Origin: Bathynomus jamesi | Lineage: Eukaryota; Arthropoda; Malacostraca; Isopoda; Cirolanidae | Assembly: GCA_023014485.1 (NCBI GenBank) | Contig: JAJOZX010000937.1 | Span: 915,001-979,000 of the forward strand | Length of the DNA: 64,000 nt | Direction: 5' to 3' | Shown here: piece by piece, positions 23,576 through 38,570 of the stretch | Numbering within the stretch: the stretch's first letter is position 1 | Layout of the letters: every line of letters begins with the position of its first letter | Program-made: the position numbers and the translations under genes | Notes under the pieces: generated by a model | Told to the model about the DNA's origin: nothing | The model's input: the letters and a program-made list of their open reading frames with translations, nothing else | Databases searched by the model: none

Positions 23576-25286
23576 TGTTAACCCCCCCCTTTATGGCCCT
23601 GAGTCGGTTCGGATTCGAGGGGGGGGGGTTCTGGTTAGGAGGCAAGCAACGGATGTTTCTTCTTTATACTTTTCTATAATTCTTTTCTCTCGCTTATTAA
23701 TTCTTCTCTTTTTATAATTCTCTGATACTTTCTCCTATACTAAAAATTATCGACTTTTCTCTTTTATAACTTGTCGACTTGACTGAGTTCCTGAAGAGAG
23801 CACGGCTCGAAGGGAAAAATAAAAACTTCTTTTACTTTGGTTTACTTCTCAAAAATTACAGTTAGTTCTCTGAATTTACAAGGGTAGAGGTTCGACCTCT
23901 TTCGACCATGGCTCAGGCCGGAATCTAAAAATATTAAGAAGGCAAGGGGCCTCTGCCCCCTCCTAATGAGGTGCTAATATGAAGTCTAATGGAGAAGTGC
24001 CTTAAATGAAGTAGCTTGATGAAGAAGTGACTGTAATTTTACAAAGATATGTATAATATAACCTAAATTTGTGGGGGAGGACAGTTGAAGGTTAAATTTC
24101 CCCCCTTTTTAAACACATGATCAGATGTTTTAAAAGATTGCAAATTTCAAATTAAAAAATAAAATAACAAACTAATTTGTATTTTTTCGCCGAGTCTTCA
24201 TTTATGAAGGCGATATCATTTCGTAATAGTACATAAGTACAATTTTGAGTACATGACTGAGTACGTATTAATTTTGGTTCATTACAATTACGATTACAAT
24301 TATGGATTACAATTACCAATTAATTCATATTCACTCATTGTTTAATTACACTTCTATTAAAGTACATTCTTACATTATAAATTAAATCATTACATTTAAT
24401 TACAGTTTCACTGAAGTACATTACAAGTTATTGTTAATTACAGTTAATTACAATTAAACAGTTACTACAACTTTGTTTTGTTTTTACAGTGTTTCTTATT
24501 AATAGACAATTTAGATGTTAGAAATATAATACAAAGTACATGGGGCACATATGGTTTGGATTTATATACATAATATGTTATAAATTTGAAATCAGAGCGA
24601 ACGGAGGTATTTTATCTTTGAGGCGCTCGAATCTGTTAGTCAGCGGAATTCGATAATTTAATCTCAGCATTTTTGAATATCTTGCGAGGGTTGAACGCAC
24701 TTGAAAGTAAAAATGAAAAAAATAATACGAGACGTATTTTTGCGTTCTCGAACGAAGGCATAAAGTTTTCGCGCCTCACAAATTGACACGAGTAAACATA
24801 GACTGATAAGTTGATAGGGCATAAGTAGACAATAGGTAGATGAATGAATAAGTAATAAAATTAATAAAGGATAGCGGTCAAGAAAGAACATGAATGTAAG
24901 AATGAGTATGGTTCAATAATAATGTTTATGCTACATAACATATAAATAATGACTTCTATAGAGTGTTTCGTCCTTAGCATGATGTTAAAGAATTTTCATA
25001 CATTGGATACTAGATATATGATGAAGGGAAAATGTGACGTCATAGTTATTGAATTTTTACGTATAGTACAAATCATTGTTAGGAAGATTTACAAGAACAA
25101 ATTAGAGACAGAGTGGGAAACGTAAAGAGAATAAAGTTATTTTATGACGTCATAGTGCATAAGTCATTATTACAAATCGAAATTCTATCCAAAACTCGCT
25201 TATGTGATTTTTGGTTTCTTATGTAAAAATGGACAATGAATTCATATAATGATGGTGTAGGAATTGTTCATTGTTCACTTTTTACA
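23576..25286 (-). repeat. LTR of unit 4
   Basis: The G run of the U5 inverted repeat is longer and the preceding GAC is GAG (near 23617), weakening the nested pair. One extra T near 24767 shifts the small open frame seen in other units, which supports the view that those frames are not under coding constraint. Carries the TTTGTGGGGG variant. Confidence 0.85.
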
Positions 25287-28200
25287 TTACTCTCCCCTTT
25301 TAAAAATGATATTTATACAATAATTTAATAGGGTACCATTAATACAATACAAATGAGAAAATAACATCTTAACAAGGTACCATTAATTACAATACAAATT
25401 TTATACAGAACGATTTCGCGTGGTCGAGTACAATGCAGAGTATCCAAATTTTTAAAATGACACTTGCTTACAAAATATAAAAAAATCAAAGATTAATACT
25501 TTAGTTTAGACAAACATTTAACAGGATTAATACATTAATTTAGACAACCAATTAAGTTAGACAAACAATGATATGGTTAAAATTTTTTACAAAATTTTTT
25601 TTTTTTCTGTGGGATAAATTATGTACATAATGAATAGGTAAAAGGGAAAAATGCAAATCGTACAATCTATAAACTAATTTTTATTGACTAGTGTAGGTAA
25701 AAATAGAATTACGTAGTGGATGATGTATAGACCTGTGGTCTAGTGTGTATTTATGTTTATTGGGTACAAAGTGTGTATTTTATAAGTTCGAGAGACAGAT
25801 TAGCTGAGAGGATTGTTAAATTAACTGTATAAATGCATGAGCAAAAATTTATATATAGTAAGCAAAAATGATTAAGATTAAATTACGCGCAATGAAATAG
25901 TTTATTGTGATATCCAATGATTTTAGCATGAGGTATATATAGTATATATAGTGTGCATACATGCATTTTTATTGACTGTTGTAGGTACAAATCGAATTAC
26001 GTAGTGGATGATGTATAGACCTGTGGTCAAATGTGTATTTGTGTGTATTAGGTACAAATTGTAGTGGTTGGTGATACGTCCAAAAGGAGAAAGGGGATTT
26101 ATAGTTGAATAGTTGAAGTTGTACGTCAGTGTGCATATGTATCTATAAATATTGGTAAGAAGCATCTGTAGATGAGTGAGTCGGTACAATAGTATGTAGA
26201 ATATGAGAGTAATTTGTTCATCCTGTGAAGAACTAGATCATTAGGGGTCATTGGTGGCTTAGGATTATATATATATATATTTACTTTAAGGAATAGATAA
26301 AACAACTTAATAAATGCATGAACGAGAATTTATATATAGTAAGCAAAAATTATTAAGATTATAACGATGATGTTTGCATACGAGTTTTAATGCAAAAGTG
26401 ACTGAAGGGACGGAACGTAAATGAATTCGAATATGTGTCAAAAGTAATAAAATTCAATTAGGATTATAGATTTTACATAATTAATCAGTTACACGTATAA
26501 GGTAATTAAAAAAAACGAACTTAGAGGACTTACAATTAATGAAAGTACATCTCACGGTTTTAAAATTGAATTTTGACACACAATTAATTTCGACTACTAA
26601 AATTCATAGCCATATACTGTAGTAGTATGTCAATTTGACTATAATTTTCGTTTGATACCTTACAAATGGTACAATAACAATTTAAGGACAGTTACTCACG
26701 ATTAATTGAACAAAAGAAAAATAAAAATACAAATTAAAAATATGAATCAATTATGCATTTCAACGAGCTAAATACAATTTTATAATATTCTAAAAAAATA
26801 AGAGTAAATCGAGCCATAGATGAGTTTCGACTAAGAATAAAAAAGTTATTGAAATGGAAGGGAAGCATTTCAAACAATCTTTTCTTTTAATAATTTCAAT
26901 TGAATTTTACATTAAAAATTATTTTTATATAAAAGAAAATATTAAAAAAGGTTTAATAATTTTTGCAGGTTAAGTAGAAAAATCATACTCTTTCGTTGAA
27001 TGTTGATAGAATTTTGAATTATTTGATTTTTTTTTTTTCTGAAAACTTGTTTGCATATAGACAAATACATCTGTTTTATTGTGTAGAAGTTTTATTAAAA
27101 ATTAAATGACTGAAATTTAGGGTATGTGCGGTCATACGGGTAAATTTCCCGATCGTACAGAGCAGGATAAATTAGGTACATGATCGATTAATTGTTACGC
27201 TATTTCTGTCATCATATAATCAAAATAATTATAAAACTCGTTAAAAACTTTTGTAAAAACGGTTTTGTTACAATTAATGAATTACATAACTATATATTTA
27301 TATACATAACAATGCATGAAAAGGGAAAGACAAATCAGTGAATTTCCGTCTTACAAACAAAGAAAAGGTTAAAAAAAGACGCAACCCGGTCAATTCAGGT
27401 TGAATTTAATTCTCTTTTACAAACAAAAAAAAGGTTGAATTAAATTCTTAAATTACATTTTCTTAAATTAAATTCTCTTAAATTACAAAGGAAAAGTTGA
27501 ATTCAATTGACTGCATTGAAAACTAACTTGGGACTTGAAATAAAAATGACTTGGGATAAATCTCTCTGACATGGAATAAATCTCTCTAACTTGGAATAAA
27601 TCTCTCTGACTTGGAATAAATCTCTCTGACTTCAAGTAAAACTCTGACTTGAGCTCTATCAAGTATTTCTATAAAAATCTCTGGGGTGGTTGTCCATCTT
27701 GGCGCAACCTTCTGACTTGACCTCTTATCAAGTATTCTGAAACTAACTTGAAATTAACTAAAAATGGAAAATGACTGCACTCGATCTTTATCAAGTGGAG
27801 ACGATTAACCTCTGTTTTGGTTGACCCTCTTGGTGCAACCTTCTGACTTGAAAAACTGACTTCAAAAAATGACTTAAAAAAAAATGACTTAAAAAATGAC
27901 TTCAAAAAATGACTTCAAAAAAATGACTTAAAAAAAATGACTTGGGACTTGAAATAACTAACTTTTTTTCAAAACTAACTTCTGTAATCTCTGGGGCGGT
28001 TGTCCCTCTTGGATGCAACCTATTGAAATTGTCTGAATACTGAAAATGGAACTTGAAACTGCTTCAAGTAACTCTATAACTCTATAAACTCTCTCTAAAC
28101 TCTCTCTTAATTTGCAAGTCAATTCAATTCAGTAATTGAAAAAAATTTGCAAAAAAAAAAAAAAAAAAATGTAACAATATTTCATTCTAATGTACACGAA

Positions 28201-29123
28201 GGTACGATACTATTATGTTTGATACATAAAATAAAATTATTCTATACTGAATATAACAGTGAAAATAACTCTCTTGAAATTAACTCTGTTACAATTAACT
28301 CTGTTACAATTAACTCTCTGTGTTACAATTAACTCTCTGTTAAAATTACTGTTTCAATAAAAAAAATGTATCACTGGTGTCTGAAATGTTCACTGTGTTT
28401 CTTGTAAATTCTGACTTGATACTAATTATTAACTGTTAATAATAGTGACTTTTCAAATGTTTATAAATTACTTAAAAAACAAAATGTACTTAACAAAATT
28501 TTCTATGGGGAAAATCCTTGAGACGTGTCCTGAAGACGTCTTGTTGGCTACTTCTTCTTGGATGAAAACTAGACGTGGAGAACTTGGAGTCGTGACACAC
28601 CGGTCAAGGGTGGATGTTACGAACTAGAAGTCGTGACACGCCGGTCAAATGGTTTTATCCTGATGCAGGGTAATTTCTATCTTGGCCAAAGAGTGGCCTC
28701 TTCTTAAAATAATCTTCTTCTTAAAGTAATCTTCTTCTTAAAGTAATCTTCTTCTTAAAGTAATCTTCTTCTTAAAATAATCTTTTTATCCTGGTGCAGG
28801 GTAATTTCTATCTTGGCCAAAGAGTGGCCACTTGTTAAACATCTTCTTGTTAAACATCTTGTTAAACATCTTCTTGTTAAAATCTTCTGGTTAAAATCTT
28901 CTGGTTAAACATCTTCTGGTTAAAATCTTCTTGTTAAACATCTTCTGGTTAAAATCTTCTGGTTAAACATCTTCTGGTTAAAATCTTCTTGTTAAACATC
29001 TTCTGGTTAAAATCTTCTGGTTAAAATCTTCTTGTTAAAAATCGTCTTCTTAAAAATATTCTTCGTAAAATCATCATCTTATCCTGGTATAGGGTCTTCT
29101 TATCCTGGTAAAGGGTCGCCAAT
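25287..29123 (-). repeat. Internal region of unit 4
   Basis: Has the TATATAG duplication near 25933 with a 4-base loss just before it, and an A run near 27373 where other units read ACCAAAGACG. Otherwise it follows the reference layout. Confidence 0.85.
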
Positions 29124-30832
29124 TGTTAACCCCCCCCTTTATGGCCCTGAGTCGGTTCGGATTCGACGGGGGGGTTCTGGTTAGGAGGCAAGCAACGGAT
29201 GTTTCTTCTTTATACTTTTCTATAATTCTTTTCTCTCGCTTATTAATTCTTCTCTTTTTATAATTCTCTGATACTTTCTCCTATACTAAAAATTATCGAC
29301 TTTTCTCTTTTATAACTTGTCGACTTGACTGAGTTCCTGAAGAGAGCACGGCTCGAAGGGAAAAATAAAAACTTCTTTTACTTTGGTTTACTTCTCAAAA
29401 ATTACAGTTAGTTCTCTGAATTTACAAGGGTAGAGGTTCGACCTCTTTCGACCATGGCTCAGGCCGGAATCTAAAAATATTAAGAAGGCAAGGGGCCTCT
29501 GCCCCCTCCTAATGAGGTGCTAATATGAAGTCTAATGGAGAAGTGCCTTAAATGAAGTAGCTTGATGAAGAAGTGACTGTAATTTTACAAAGATATGTAT
29601 AATATAACCTAAATTTGTGGGGGAGGACAGTTGAAGGTTAAATTTCCCCCCTTTTTAAACACATGATCAGATGTTTTAAAAGATTGCAAATTTCAAATTA
29701 AAAAATAAAATAACAAACTAATTTGTATTTTTTCGCCGAGTCTTCATTTATGAAGGCGATATCATTTCGTAATAGTACATAAGTACAATTTTGAGTACAT
29801 GACTGAGTACGTATTAATTTTGGTTCATTACAATTACGATTACAATTATGGATTACAATTACCAATTAATTCATATTCACTCATTGTTTAATTACACTTC
29901 TATTAAAGTACATTCTTACATTATAAATTAAATCATTACATTTAATTACAGTTTCACTGAAGTACATTACAAGTTATTGTTAATTACAGTTAATTACAAT
30001 TAAACAGTTACTACAACTTTGTTTTGTTTTTACAGTGTTTCTTATTAATAGACAATTTAGATGTTAGAAATATAATACAAAGTACATGGGGCACATATGG
30101 TTTGGATTTATATACATAATATGTTATAAATTTGAAATCAGAGCGAACGGAGGTATTTTTATCTTTGAGGCGCTCGAATCTGTTAGTCAGCGGAATTCGA
30201 TAATTTAATCTCAGCATTTTTGAATATCTTGCGAGGGTTGAACGCACTTGAAAGTAAAAATGAAAAAAATAATACGAGACGTATTTTTGCGTTCTCGAAC
30301 GAAGGCATAAAGTTTCGCGCCTCACAAATTGACACGAGTAAACATAGACTGATAAGTTGATAGGGCATAAGTAGACAATAGGTAGATGAATGAATAAGTA
30401 ATAAAATTAATAAAGGATAGCGGTCAAGAAAGAACATGAATGTAAGAATGAGTATGGTTCAATAATAATGTTTATGCTACATAACATATAAATAATGACT
30501 TCTATAGAGTGTTTCGTCCTTAGCATGATGTTAAAGAATTTTCATACATTGGATACTAGATATATGATGAAGGGAAAATGTGACGTCATAGTTATTGAAT
30601 TTTTACGTATAGTACAAATCATTGTTAGGAAGATTTACAAGAACAAATTAGAGACAGAGTGGGAAACGTAAAGAGAATAAAGTTATTTTATGACGTCATA
30701 GTGCATAAGTCATTATTACAAATCGAAATTCTATCCAAAACTCGCTTATGTGATTTTTGGTTTCTTATGTAAAAATGGACAATGAATTCATATAATGATG
30801 GTGTAGGAATTGTTCATTGTTCACTTTTTACA
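29124..30832 (-). repeat. LTR of unit 5
   Basis: Close to the LTR 1 reference apart from the TTTGTGGGGG variant near 29613. Two TGACGTCA sites are present near 30581 and 30691. Confidence 0.85.
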
Positions 30833-33800
30833 TTACTCTCCCCTTTTAAAAATGATATTTATACAATAATTTAATAGGGTACCATTAATACAATACAAAT
30901 GAGAAAATAACATCTTAACAAGGTACCATTAATTACAATACAAATTTTATACAGAACGATTTCGCGTGGTCGAGTACAATGCAGAGTATCCAAATTTTTA
31001 AAATGACACTTGCTTACAAAATATAAAAAAATCAAAGATTAATACTTTAGTTTAGACAAACATTTAACAGGATTAATACATTAATTTAGACAACCAATTA
31101 AGTTAGACAAACAATGATATGGTTAAAATTTTTTACAAAATTTTTTTTTTTCTGTGGGATAAATTATGTACATAATGAATAGGTAAAAGGGAAAAATGCA
31201 AATCGTACAATCTATAAACTAATTTTTATTGACTAGTGTAGGTAAAAATAGAATTACGTAGTGGATGATGTATAGACCTGTGGTCTAGTGTGTATTTATG
31301 TTTATTGGGTACAAAGTGTGTATTTTATAAGTTCGAGAGACAGATTAGCTGAGAGGATTGTTAAATTAACTGTATAAATGCATGAGCAAAAATTTATATA
31401 TAGTAAGCAAAAATGATTAAGATTAAATTACGCGCAATGAAATAGTTTATTGTGATATCCAATGATTTTAGCATGAGGTTTGTATATATAGTATATATAG
31501 TGTGCATACATGCATTTTATTGACTGTTGTAGGTACAAATCGAATTACGTAGTGGATGATGTATAGACCTGTGGTCAAATGTGTATTTGTGTGTATTAGG
31601 TACAAATTGTAGTGGTTGGTGATACGTCCAAAAGGAGAAAGGGGATTTATAGTTGAATAGTTGAAGTTGTACGTCAGTGTGCATATGTATCTATAAATAT
31701 TGGTAAGAAGCATCTGTAGATGAGTGAGTCGGTACAATAGTATGTAGAATATGAGAGTAATTTGTTCATCCTGTGAAGAACTAGATCATTAGGGGTCATT
31801 GGTGGCTTACGATTATATATATATATATTTACTTTAAGGAATAGATAAAACAACTTAATAAATGCATGAACGAGAATTTATATATAGTAAGCAAAAATTA
31901 TTAAGATTATAACGATGATGTTTGCATACGAGTTTTAATGCAAAAGTGACTGAAGGGACGGAACGTAAATGAATTCGAATATGTGTCAAAAGTAATAAAA
32001 TTCAATTAGGATTATAGATTTTACATAATTAATCAGTTACACGTATAAGGTAATTAAAAAAAACGAACTTAGAGGACTTACAATTAATGAAAGTACATCT
32101 CACGGTTTTAAAATTGAATTTTGACACACAATTAATTTCGACTACTAAAATTCATAGCCATATACTGTAGTAGTATGTCAATTTGACTATAATTTTCGTT
32201 GATACCTTACAAATGGTACAATAACAATTAAGGACAGTTACTCACGATTAATTGAAAAAGAAAAATAAAAAATACAAATTAAAAATATGAATCAATTATG
32301 CATTTCAACGAGCTAAATACAATTTTATAATATTCTAAAAAAATAAGAGTAAATCGAGCCATAGATGAGTTTCGACTAAGAATAAAAAAGTTATTGAATG
32401 GAAGGGAAGCATTTCAAACAATCTTTTCTTTTAATAATTTCAATTGAATTTTACATTAAAAATTATTTTTATATAAAAGAAAATATTAAAAAGGTTTAAT
32501 AATTTTTGCAGGTTAAGTAGAAAAATCATACTCTTTCGTTGAATGTTGATAGAATTTTGAATTATTTGATTTTTTTTTTTTTCTGAAAACTTGTTTGCAT
32601 ATGACAAATACATCTGTTTTATTGTGTAGAAGTTTTATTAAAAATTAAAGACTGAAATTTAGGGTATGTGCGGTCATACGGGTAAATTTCCCGATCGTAC
32701 AGAGCAGGATAAATTAGGTACATGATCGATTAATTGTTACGCTATTTCTGTCATCATATAATCAAAATAATTATAAAATTCGTTAAAAACTTTTGTAAAA
32801 ACGGTTTTGTTACAATTAATGAATTACATAACTATATATTTATATACATAACAATGCATGAAAAGGGAAAGACAAATCAGTGAATTTCCGTCTTACAAAC
32901 AAAGAAAAGGTTAAACCAAAGACGCAACCCGTCAATTCAGGTTGAATTTAATTCTCTTTTACAACAAAAAAAAGGTTGAATTAAATTCTAAAATTACATT
33001 TTCTTAAATTAAATTCTCTTAAATTACAAAGGAAAAGTTGAATTCAATTGACTGCATTGAAAACTAACTTGGGACTTGAAATAAAAATGACTTGGGATAA
33101 ATCTCTCTGACATGGAATAAATCTCTCTAACTTGGAATAAATCTCTCTGACTTGGAATAAATCTCTCTGACTTCAAGTAAAACTCTGACTTGAGCTCTAT
33201 CAAGTATTTCTATAAAATCTCTGGGGTGGTTGTCCATCTTGGCGCAACCTTCTGACTTGACCTCTTATCAAGTATTCTGAAACTAACTTGAAATTAACTA
33301 AAAATGGAAAATGACTGCACTCGATCTTTATCAAGTGGAGACGATTAACCTCTGTTTTGGTTGACCCTCTTGGTGCAACCTTCTGACTTGAAAAACTGAC
33401 TTCAAAAAATGACTTAAGAAAAAATGACTTCAAAAATGACTTCAAAAAATGACTTCAAAAAAATGACTTCAAAAAAAATGACTTGGGACTTGAAATAACT
33501 AACTTTTTTCAAAACTAACTTCTGTAATCTCTGGGGCGGTTGTCCCTCTTGGATGCAACCTATTGAAATTGTCTGAATACTGAAAATGGAACTTGAAACT
33601 GCTTCAAGTAACTCTATAACTCTATAAACTCTCTCTAAACTCTCTCTTAATTTGCAAGTCAATTCAATTCAGTAATTGAAAAAAATTTGCAAAAAAAAAA
33701 AAAAAAAATGTAACAATATTTCATTCTAATGTACACGAAGGTACGATACTATTATGTTTGATACATAAAATAAATTATTCTATACTGAATATAACAGTGA

Positions 33801-34573
33801 AAATAACTCTCTTGAAATTAACTCTGTTACAATTAACTCTGTTACAATTAACTCTCTGTGTTACAATTAACTCTCTGTTAAAATTACTGTTTCAATAAAA
33901 AAATGTATCACTGGTGTCTGAAATGTTCACTGTGTTTCTTGTAAATTCTGACTTGATACTAATTATTAACTGTTAATAATAGTGACTTTTGAAATGTTTA
34001 TAAATTACTTAAAAAAAAATGTACTTAACAAAATTTTCTATGGGGAAAATCCTTGAGACGTGTCCTGAAGACGTCTTGTTGGCTACTTCTTCTTGGATGA
34101 AAACTAGACGTGGAGAACTTGGAGTCGTGACACACCGGTCAAGGGTGGATGTTACGAACTAGAAGTCGTGACACGCCGGTCAAATGGTTTTATCCTGATG
34201 CAGGGTAATTTCTATCTTGGCCAAAGAGTGGCCTCTTCTTAAAATAATCTTCTTCTTAAAGTAATCTTCTTCTTAAAGTAATCTTCTTCTTAAAGTAATC
34301 TTCTTCTTAAAATAATCTTTTTATCCTGGTGCAGGGTAATTTCTATCTTGGCCAAAGAGTGCCACTTGTTAAACATCTTCTTGTTAAACATCTTCTGGTT
34401 AAAATCTTCTGGTTAAACATCTTCTGGTTAAAATCTTCTTGTTAAACATCTTCTGGTTAAAATCTTCTGGTTAAAATCTTCTTGTTAAAAATCGTCTTCT
34501 TAAAAATATTCTTCGTAAAATCATCATCTTATCCTGGTATAGGGTCTTCTTATCCTGGTAAAGGGTCGCCAAT
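30833..34573 (-). repeat. Internal region of unit 5
   Basis: About 3741 bp. Single-base losses are dense at 32195-32660 and again at 32930-33000. The 14/15 bp minisatellite (34370-34485) has several copies fewer than elsewhere. It carries GACTTAAGAAAAAATGAC near 33411, a variant also found in unit 7 but not in unit 6. Confidence 0.85.
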
Positions 34574-36277
34574 TGTTAACCCCCCCTTTATGGCCCTGAG
34601 TCGGTTCGATTCGACGGGGGGGTTCTGGTTAGGAGGCAAGCAACGGATGTTTCTTCTTTATACTTTTCTATAATTCTTTTCTCTCGCTTATTAATTCTTC
34701 TCTTTTTATAATTCTCTGATACTTTCTCCCATACTAAAAATTATCGACTTTTCTCTTTTATAACTTGTCGACTTGACTGAGTTCCTGAAGAGAGCACGGC
34801 TCGAAGGGAAAAATAAAAACTTCTTTTACTTTGGTTTACTTCTCAAAAATTACAGTTAGTTCTCTGAATTTACAAGGGTAGAGGTTCGACCTCTTTCGAC
34901 CATGGCTCAGGCCGGAATCTAAAAATATTAAGAAGGCAAGGGGCCTCTGCCCCCTCCTAATGAGGTGCTAATATGAAGTCTAATGGAGAAGTGCCTTAAA
35001 TGAAGTAGCTTGATGAAGAAGTGACTGTAATTTTACAAAGATATGTATAATATAACCTAAATTTTTGGGGGAGGACAGTTGAAGGTTAAATTTCCCCCTT
35101 TTTAAACACATGATCAGATGTTTTAAAAGATTGCAAATTTCAAATTAAAAAATAAAATAAAAACTAATTTGTATTTTTTCGCCGAGTCTTCATTTATGAA
35201 GGCGATATCATTTCGTAATAGTACATAAGTACAATTTTGAGTACATGACTGAGTACGTATTAATTTTGGTACATTACAATTACGATTACAATTATGGATT
35301 ACAATTACCAATTAATTCATATTCACTCATTGTTTAATTACACTTCTATTAAAGTACATTCTTACATTATAAATTAAATCATTACATTTAATTACAGTTT
35401 CACTGAAGTACATTACAAGTTATTGTTAATTACAGTTAATTACAATTAAACAGTTACTACAACTTTGTTTTGTTTTTACAGTGTTTCTTATTAATAGACA
35501 ATTTAGATGTTGGAAATATAATACAAAGTACATGGGGCACATATGGTTTGGATTTATATACATAATATGTTATAAATTTGAAATCAGAGCGAACGGAGGT
35601 ATTTTTATCTTTGAGGCGCTCGAATCTGTTAGTCAGCGGAATTCGATAATTTAATCTCAGCATTTTTGAATATCTTGCGAGGGTTGAACGCACTTGAAAG
35701 TAAAATGAAAAAAATAATACGAGACGTATTTTTGCGTACTCGAACGAAGGCATAAAGTTTCGCGCCTCACAAATTGACACGAGTAAACATAGACTGATAA
35801 GTTGATAGGGCATAAGTAGACAATAGGTAGATAAATGAATAAGTAATAAAATTAATAAAGGATAGCGGTCAAGAAAGAACATGAATGTAAGAATGAGTAT
35901 GGTTCAATAATAATGTTTATGCTACATAACATATAAATAATGACTTCTATAGAGTGTTTCGTCCTTAGCATGATGTTAAAGAATTTTCATACATTGGATA
36001 CTAGATATATGATGAAGGGAAAATGTGACGTCATAGTTATTGAATTTTTACGTATAGTACAAATCATTGTTAGGAAGATTTACAAGAACAAATTAGAGAC
36101 AGAGTGGGAAACGTAAAGACAATAAAGTTATTTTATGACGTCATAGTGCATAAGTCATTATTACAAATCGAAATTCTATCCAAAACTCGCTTATGTGATT
36201 TTTGGTTTCTTATGTAAAAATGGACAATGAATTCATATAATGATGGTGTAGGAATTGTTCATTGTTCACTTTTTACA
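34574..36277 (-). repeat. LTR of unit 6
   Basis: Carries three markers shared with LTR 10 four units away: GCGTACTCGAACG near 35736, AGATAAATGAAT near 35829, and the TTTTTGGGGG variant, which occurs in all LTRs from 6 to 10. A one-base loss in the U5 inverted-repeat loop lies near 34607. Confidence 0.85.
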
Positions 36278-38199
36278 TTACTCTCCCCTTTTAAAAATGA
36301 TATTTATACTATAATTTAATAGGGTACCATTAATACAATACAAATGAGAAAATAACAACTTAACAAGGTACCATTAATTACAATACAAATTTTATACAGA
36401 ACGATTTCGCGTGGTCGAGTACAATGCAGAGTATCCAAATTTTTAAAATGACACTTGCTTACAAAATATAAAAAAATCAAAGATTAATACTTTAGTTTAG
36501 ACAAACATTTAACAGGATTAATACATTAATTTAGACAACCAATTAAGTTAGACAAACAATGATATGGTTAAAATTTTGTACAAAATTTTAATTTTTTTCT
36601 GTGGGATAAATTATGTACATAATGAATAGGTAAAAGGGAAAAATGCAAATCGTACAATCTATAAACTAATTTTTATTGACTAGTGTAGGTAAAAATAGAA
36701 TTACGTAGTGGATGATGTATAGACCTGTGGTCTAGTGTGTATTTATGTTTATTGGGTACAAAGTGTGTATTTTATAAGTTCGAGAGACAGATTAGCTGAG
36801 AGGATTGTTAAATTAACTGTATAAATGCATGAGCAAAAATTTATATATAGTAAGCAAAAATGATTAAGATTAAATTACGCGCAATGAAATAGTTTATTGT
36901 GATATCCAATGATTTTAGCATGAGGTTTGTATATTAGTGTGCATACATGCATTTTTATTGATTGTTGTAGGTACAAATCGAATTACGTAGTGGATGATGT
37001 ATAGACCTGTGGTCAAATGTGTATTTGTGTGTATTAGGTACAAATTGTAGTGGTTGGTGATACGTCCAAAAGGAGAAAGGGGATTTATAGTTGAATAGTT
37101 GAAGTTGTACGTCAGTGTGCATACGTATCTATAAATATTGGTAAGAAGCATCTGTAGATGAGTGAGTCGGTACAATAGTATGTAGAATATGAGAGTAATT
37201 TGTTCATCCTGTGAAGAACTAGATCATTAGGGGTCATTGGTGGCTTAGGATTATATATATATATATTTACTTTAAGGAATAGATAAAACAACTTAATAAA
37301 TGCATGAACGAGAATTTATATATAGTAAGCAAAAATTATTAAGATTATAACGATGATGTTTGCGTACGAGTTTTAATGCAAAAGTGACTGAAGGGACGGA
37401 ACGTAAATGAATTCGAATATGTGTCAAAAGTAATAAAATTCAATTAGGATTATAGATTTTACATAATTAATCAGTTACACGTATAAGGTAATTAAAAAAA
37501 CGAACTTAGAGGACTTACAATTAATGAAAGTACATCTCACGGTTTTAAAATTGAATTTTGACACACAATTAATTTCGACTACTAAAATTCATAGCCATAT
37601 ACTGTAGTAGTATGTCAATTTGACTATAATTTTCGTTTGATACCTTACAAATGGTACAATAACAATTTAAGGACAGTTACTCACGATTAATTGAACAAAA
37701 GAAAAATAAAAATACAAATTAAAAATATGAATCAATTATGCATTTCAACGAGCTAAATACAATTTTATAATATTCTAAAAAAATAAGAGTAAATCGAGCC
37801 ATAGATGAGTTTCGACTAAGAATAAAAAAGTTATTGAAATGGAAGGGAAGCATTTCAAACAATCTTTTCTTTTAATAATTTCAATTGAATTTTACATTAA
37901 AAATTATTTTTATATAAAAGAAAATATTAAAAAAGGTTTAATAATTTTTGCAGGTTAAGTAGAAAAATCATACTCTTTCGTGAATGTTGATAGAATTTTG
38001 AATTATTTGATTTTTTTTTTTTCTGAAAACTTGTTTGCATATGACAAATACATCTGTTTTATTGTGTAGAAGTTTTATTAAAAATTAAATGACTGAAATT
38101 TAGGGTATGTGCGGTCATACGGGTAAATTTCCCGATCGTACAGAGCAGGATAAATTAGGTACATGATCGATTAATTGTTACGCTATTTCTGTCATCATA

Positions 38200-38422
38200 C
38201 AGTACTGGCCAAATTATTAGGAATTTTTTTAAAATTTCATTTTTTGGTATAAAATGTTAAATTAAACCAATTTTAAATGTTGAAAAGTTATTTATTTCTA
38301 CACAAGAATACATGGTCATTATTTAGCAATAGTTTAGTACTTACTTTGACCCACCTTAGCTGCCATAATGGCTGCGACACGCTTCGGCATGCCATGAATC
38401 AATTTTTTGCATAATTCTTTAG
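38200..38422 (+). repeat. Left terminal inverted repeat of the Tc1-like element
   Basis: About 223 bp pairing with 39722-39944. On the minus strand it contains the transposase C-terminal coding end in an unshifted frame (GMPKRVAAIMAAKVGQSKY, then a stop), near 38320-38400. It lies upstream of the gene, where it cannot serve as coding sequence for it. Confidence 0.85.
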
Positions 38423-38570
38423 TCGAACGAATCGTGTTTGTTCGTCAGTTGTCGTGCGATGCGGGTGTGTTTCTCTTCTTTTACGTGTCATTGTAACTAC
38501 CGTTTAATTTAAGTAGTGTATTTACCCAATTTCGGCAATTATTTGTTACAGTTTTTAAGTGAATTTGAAA

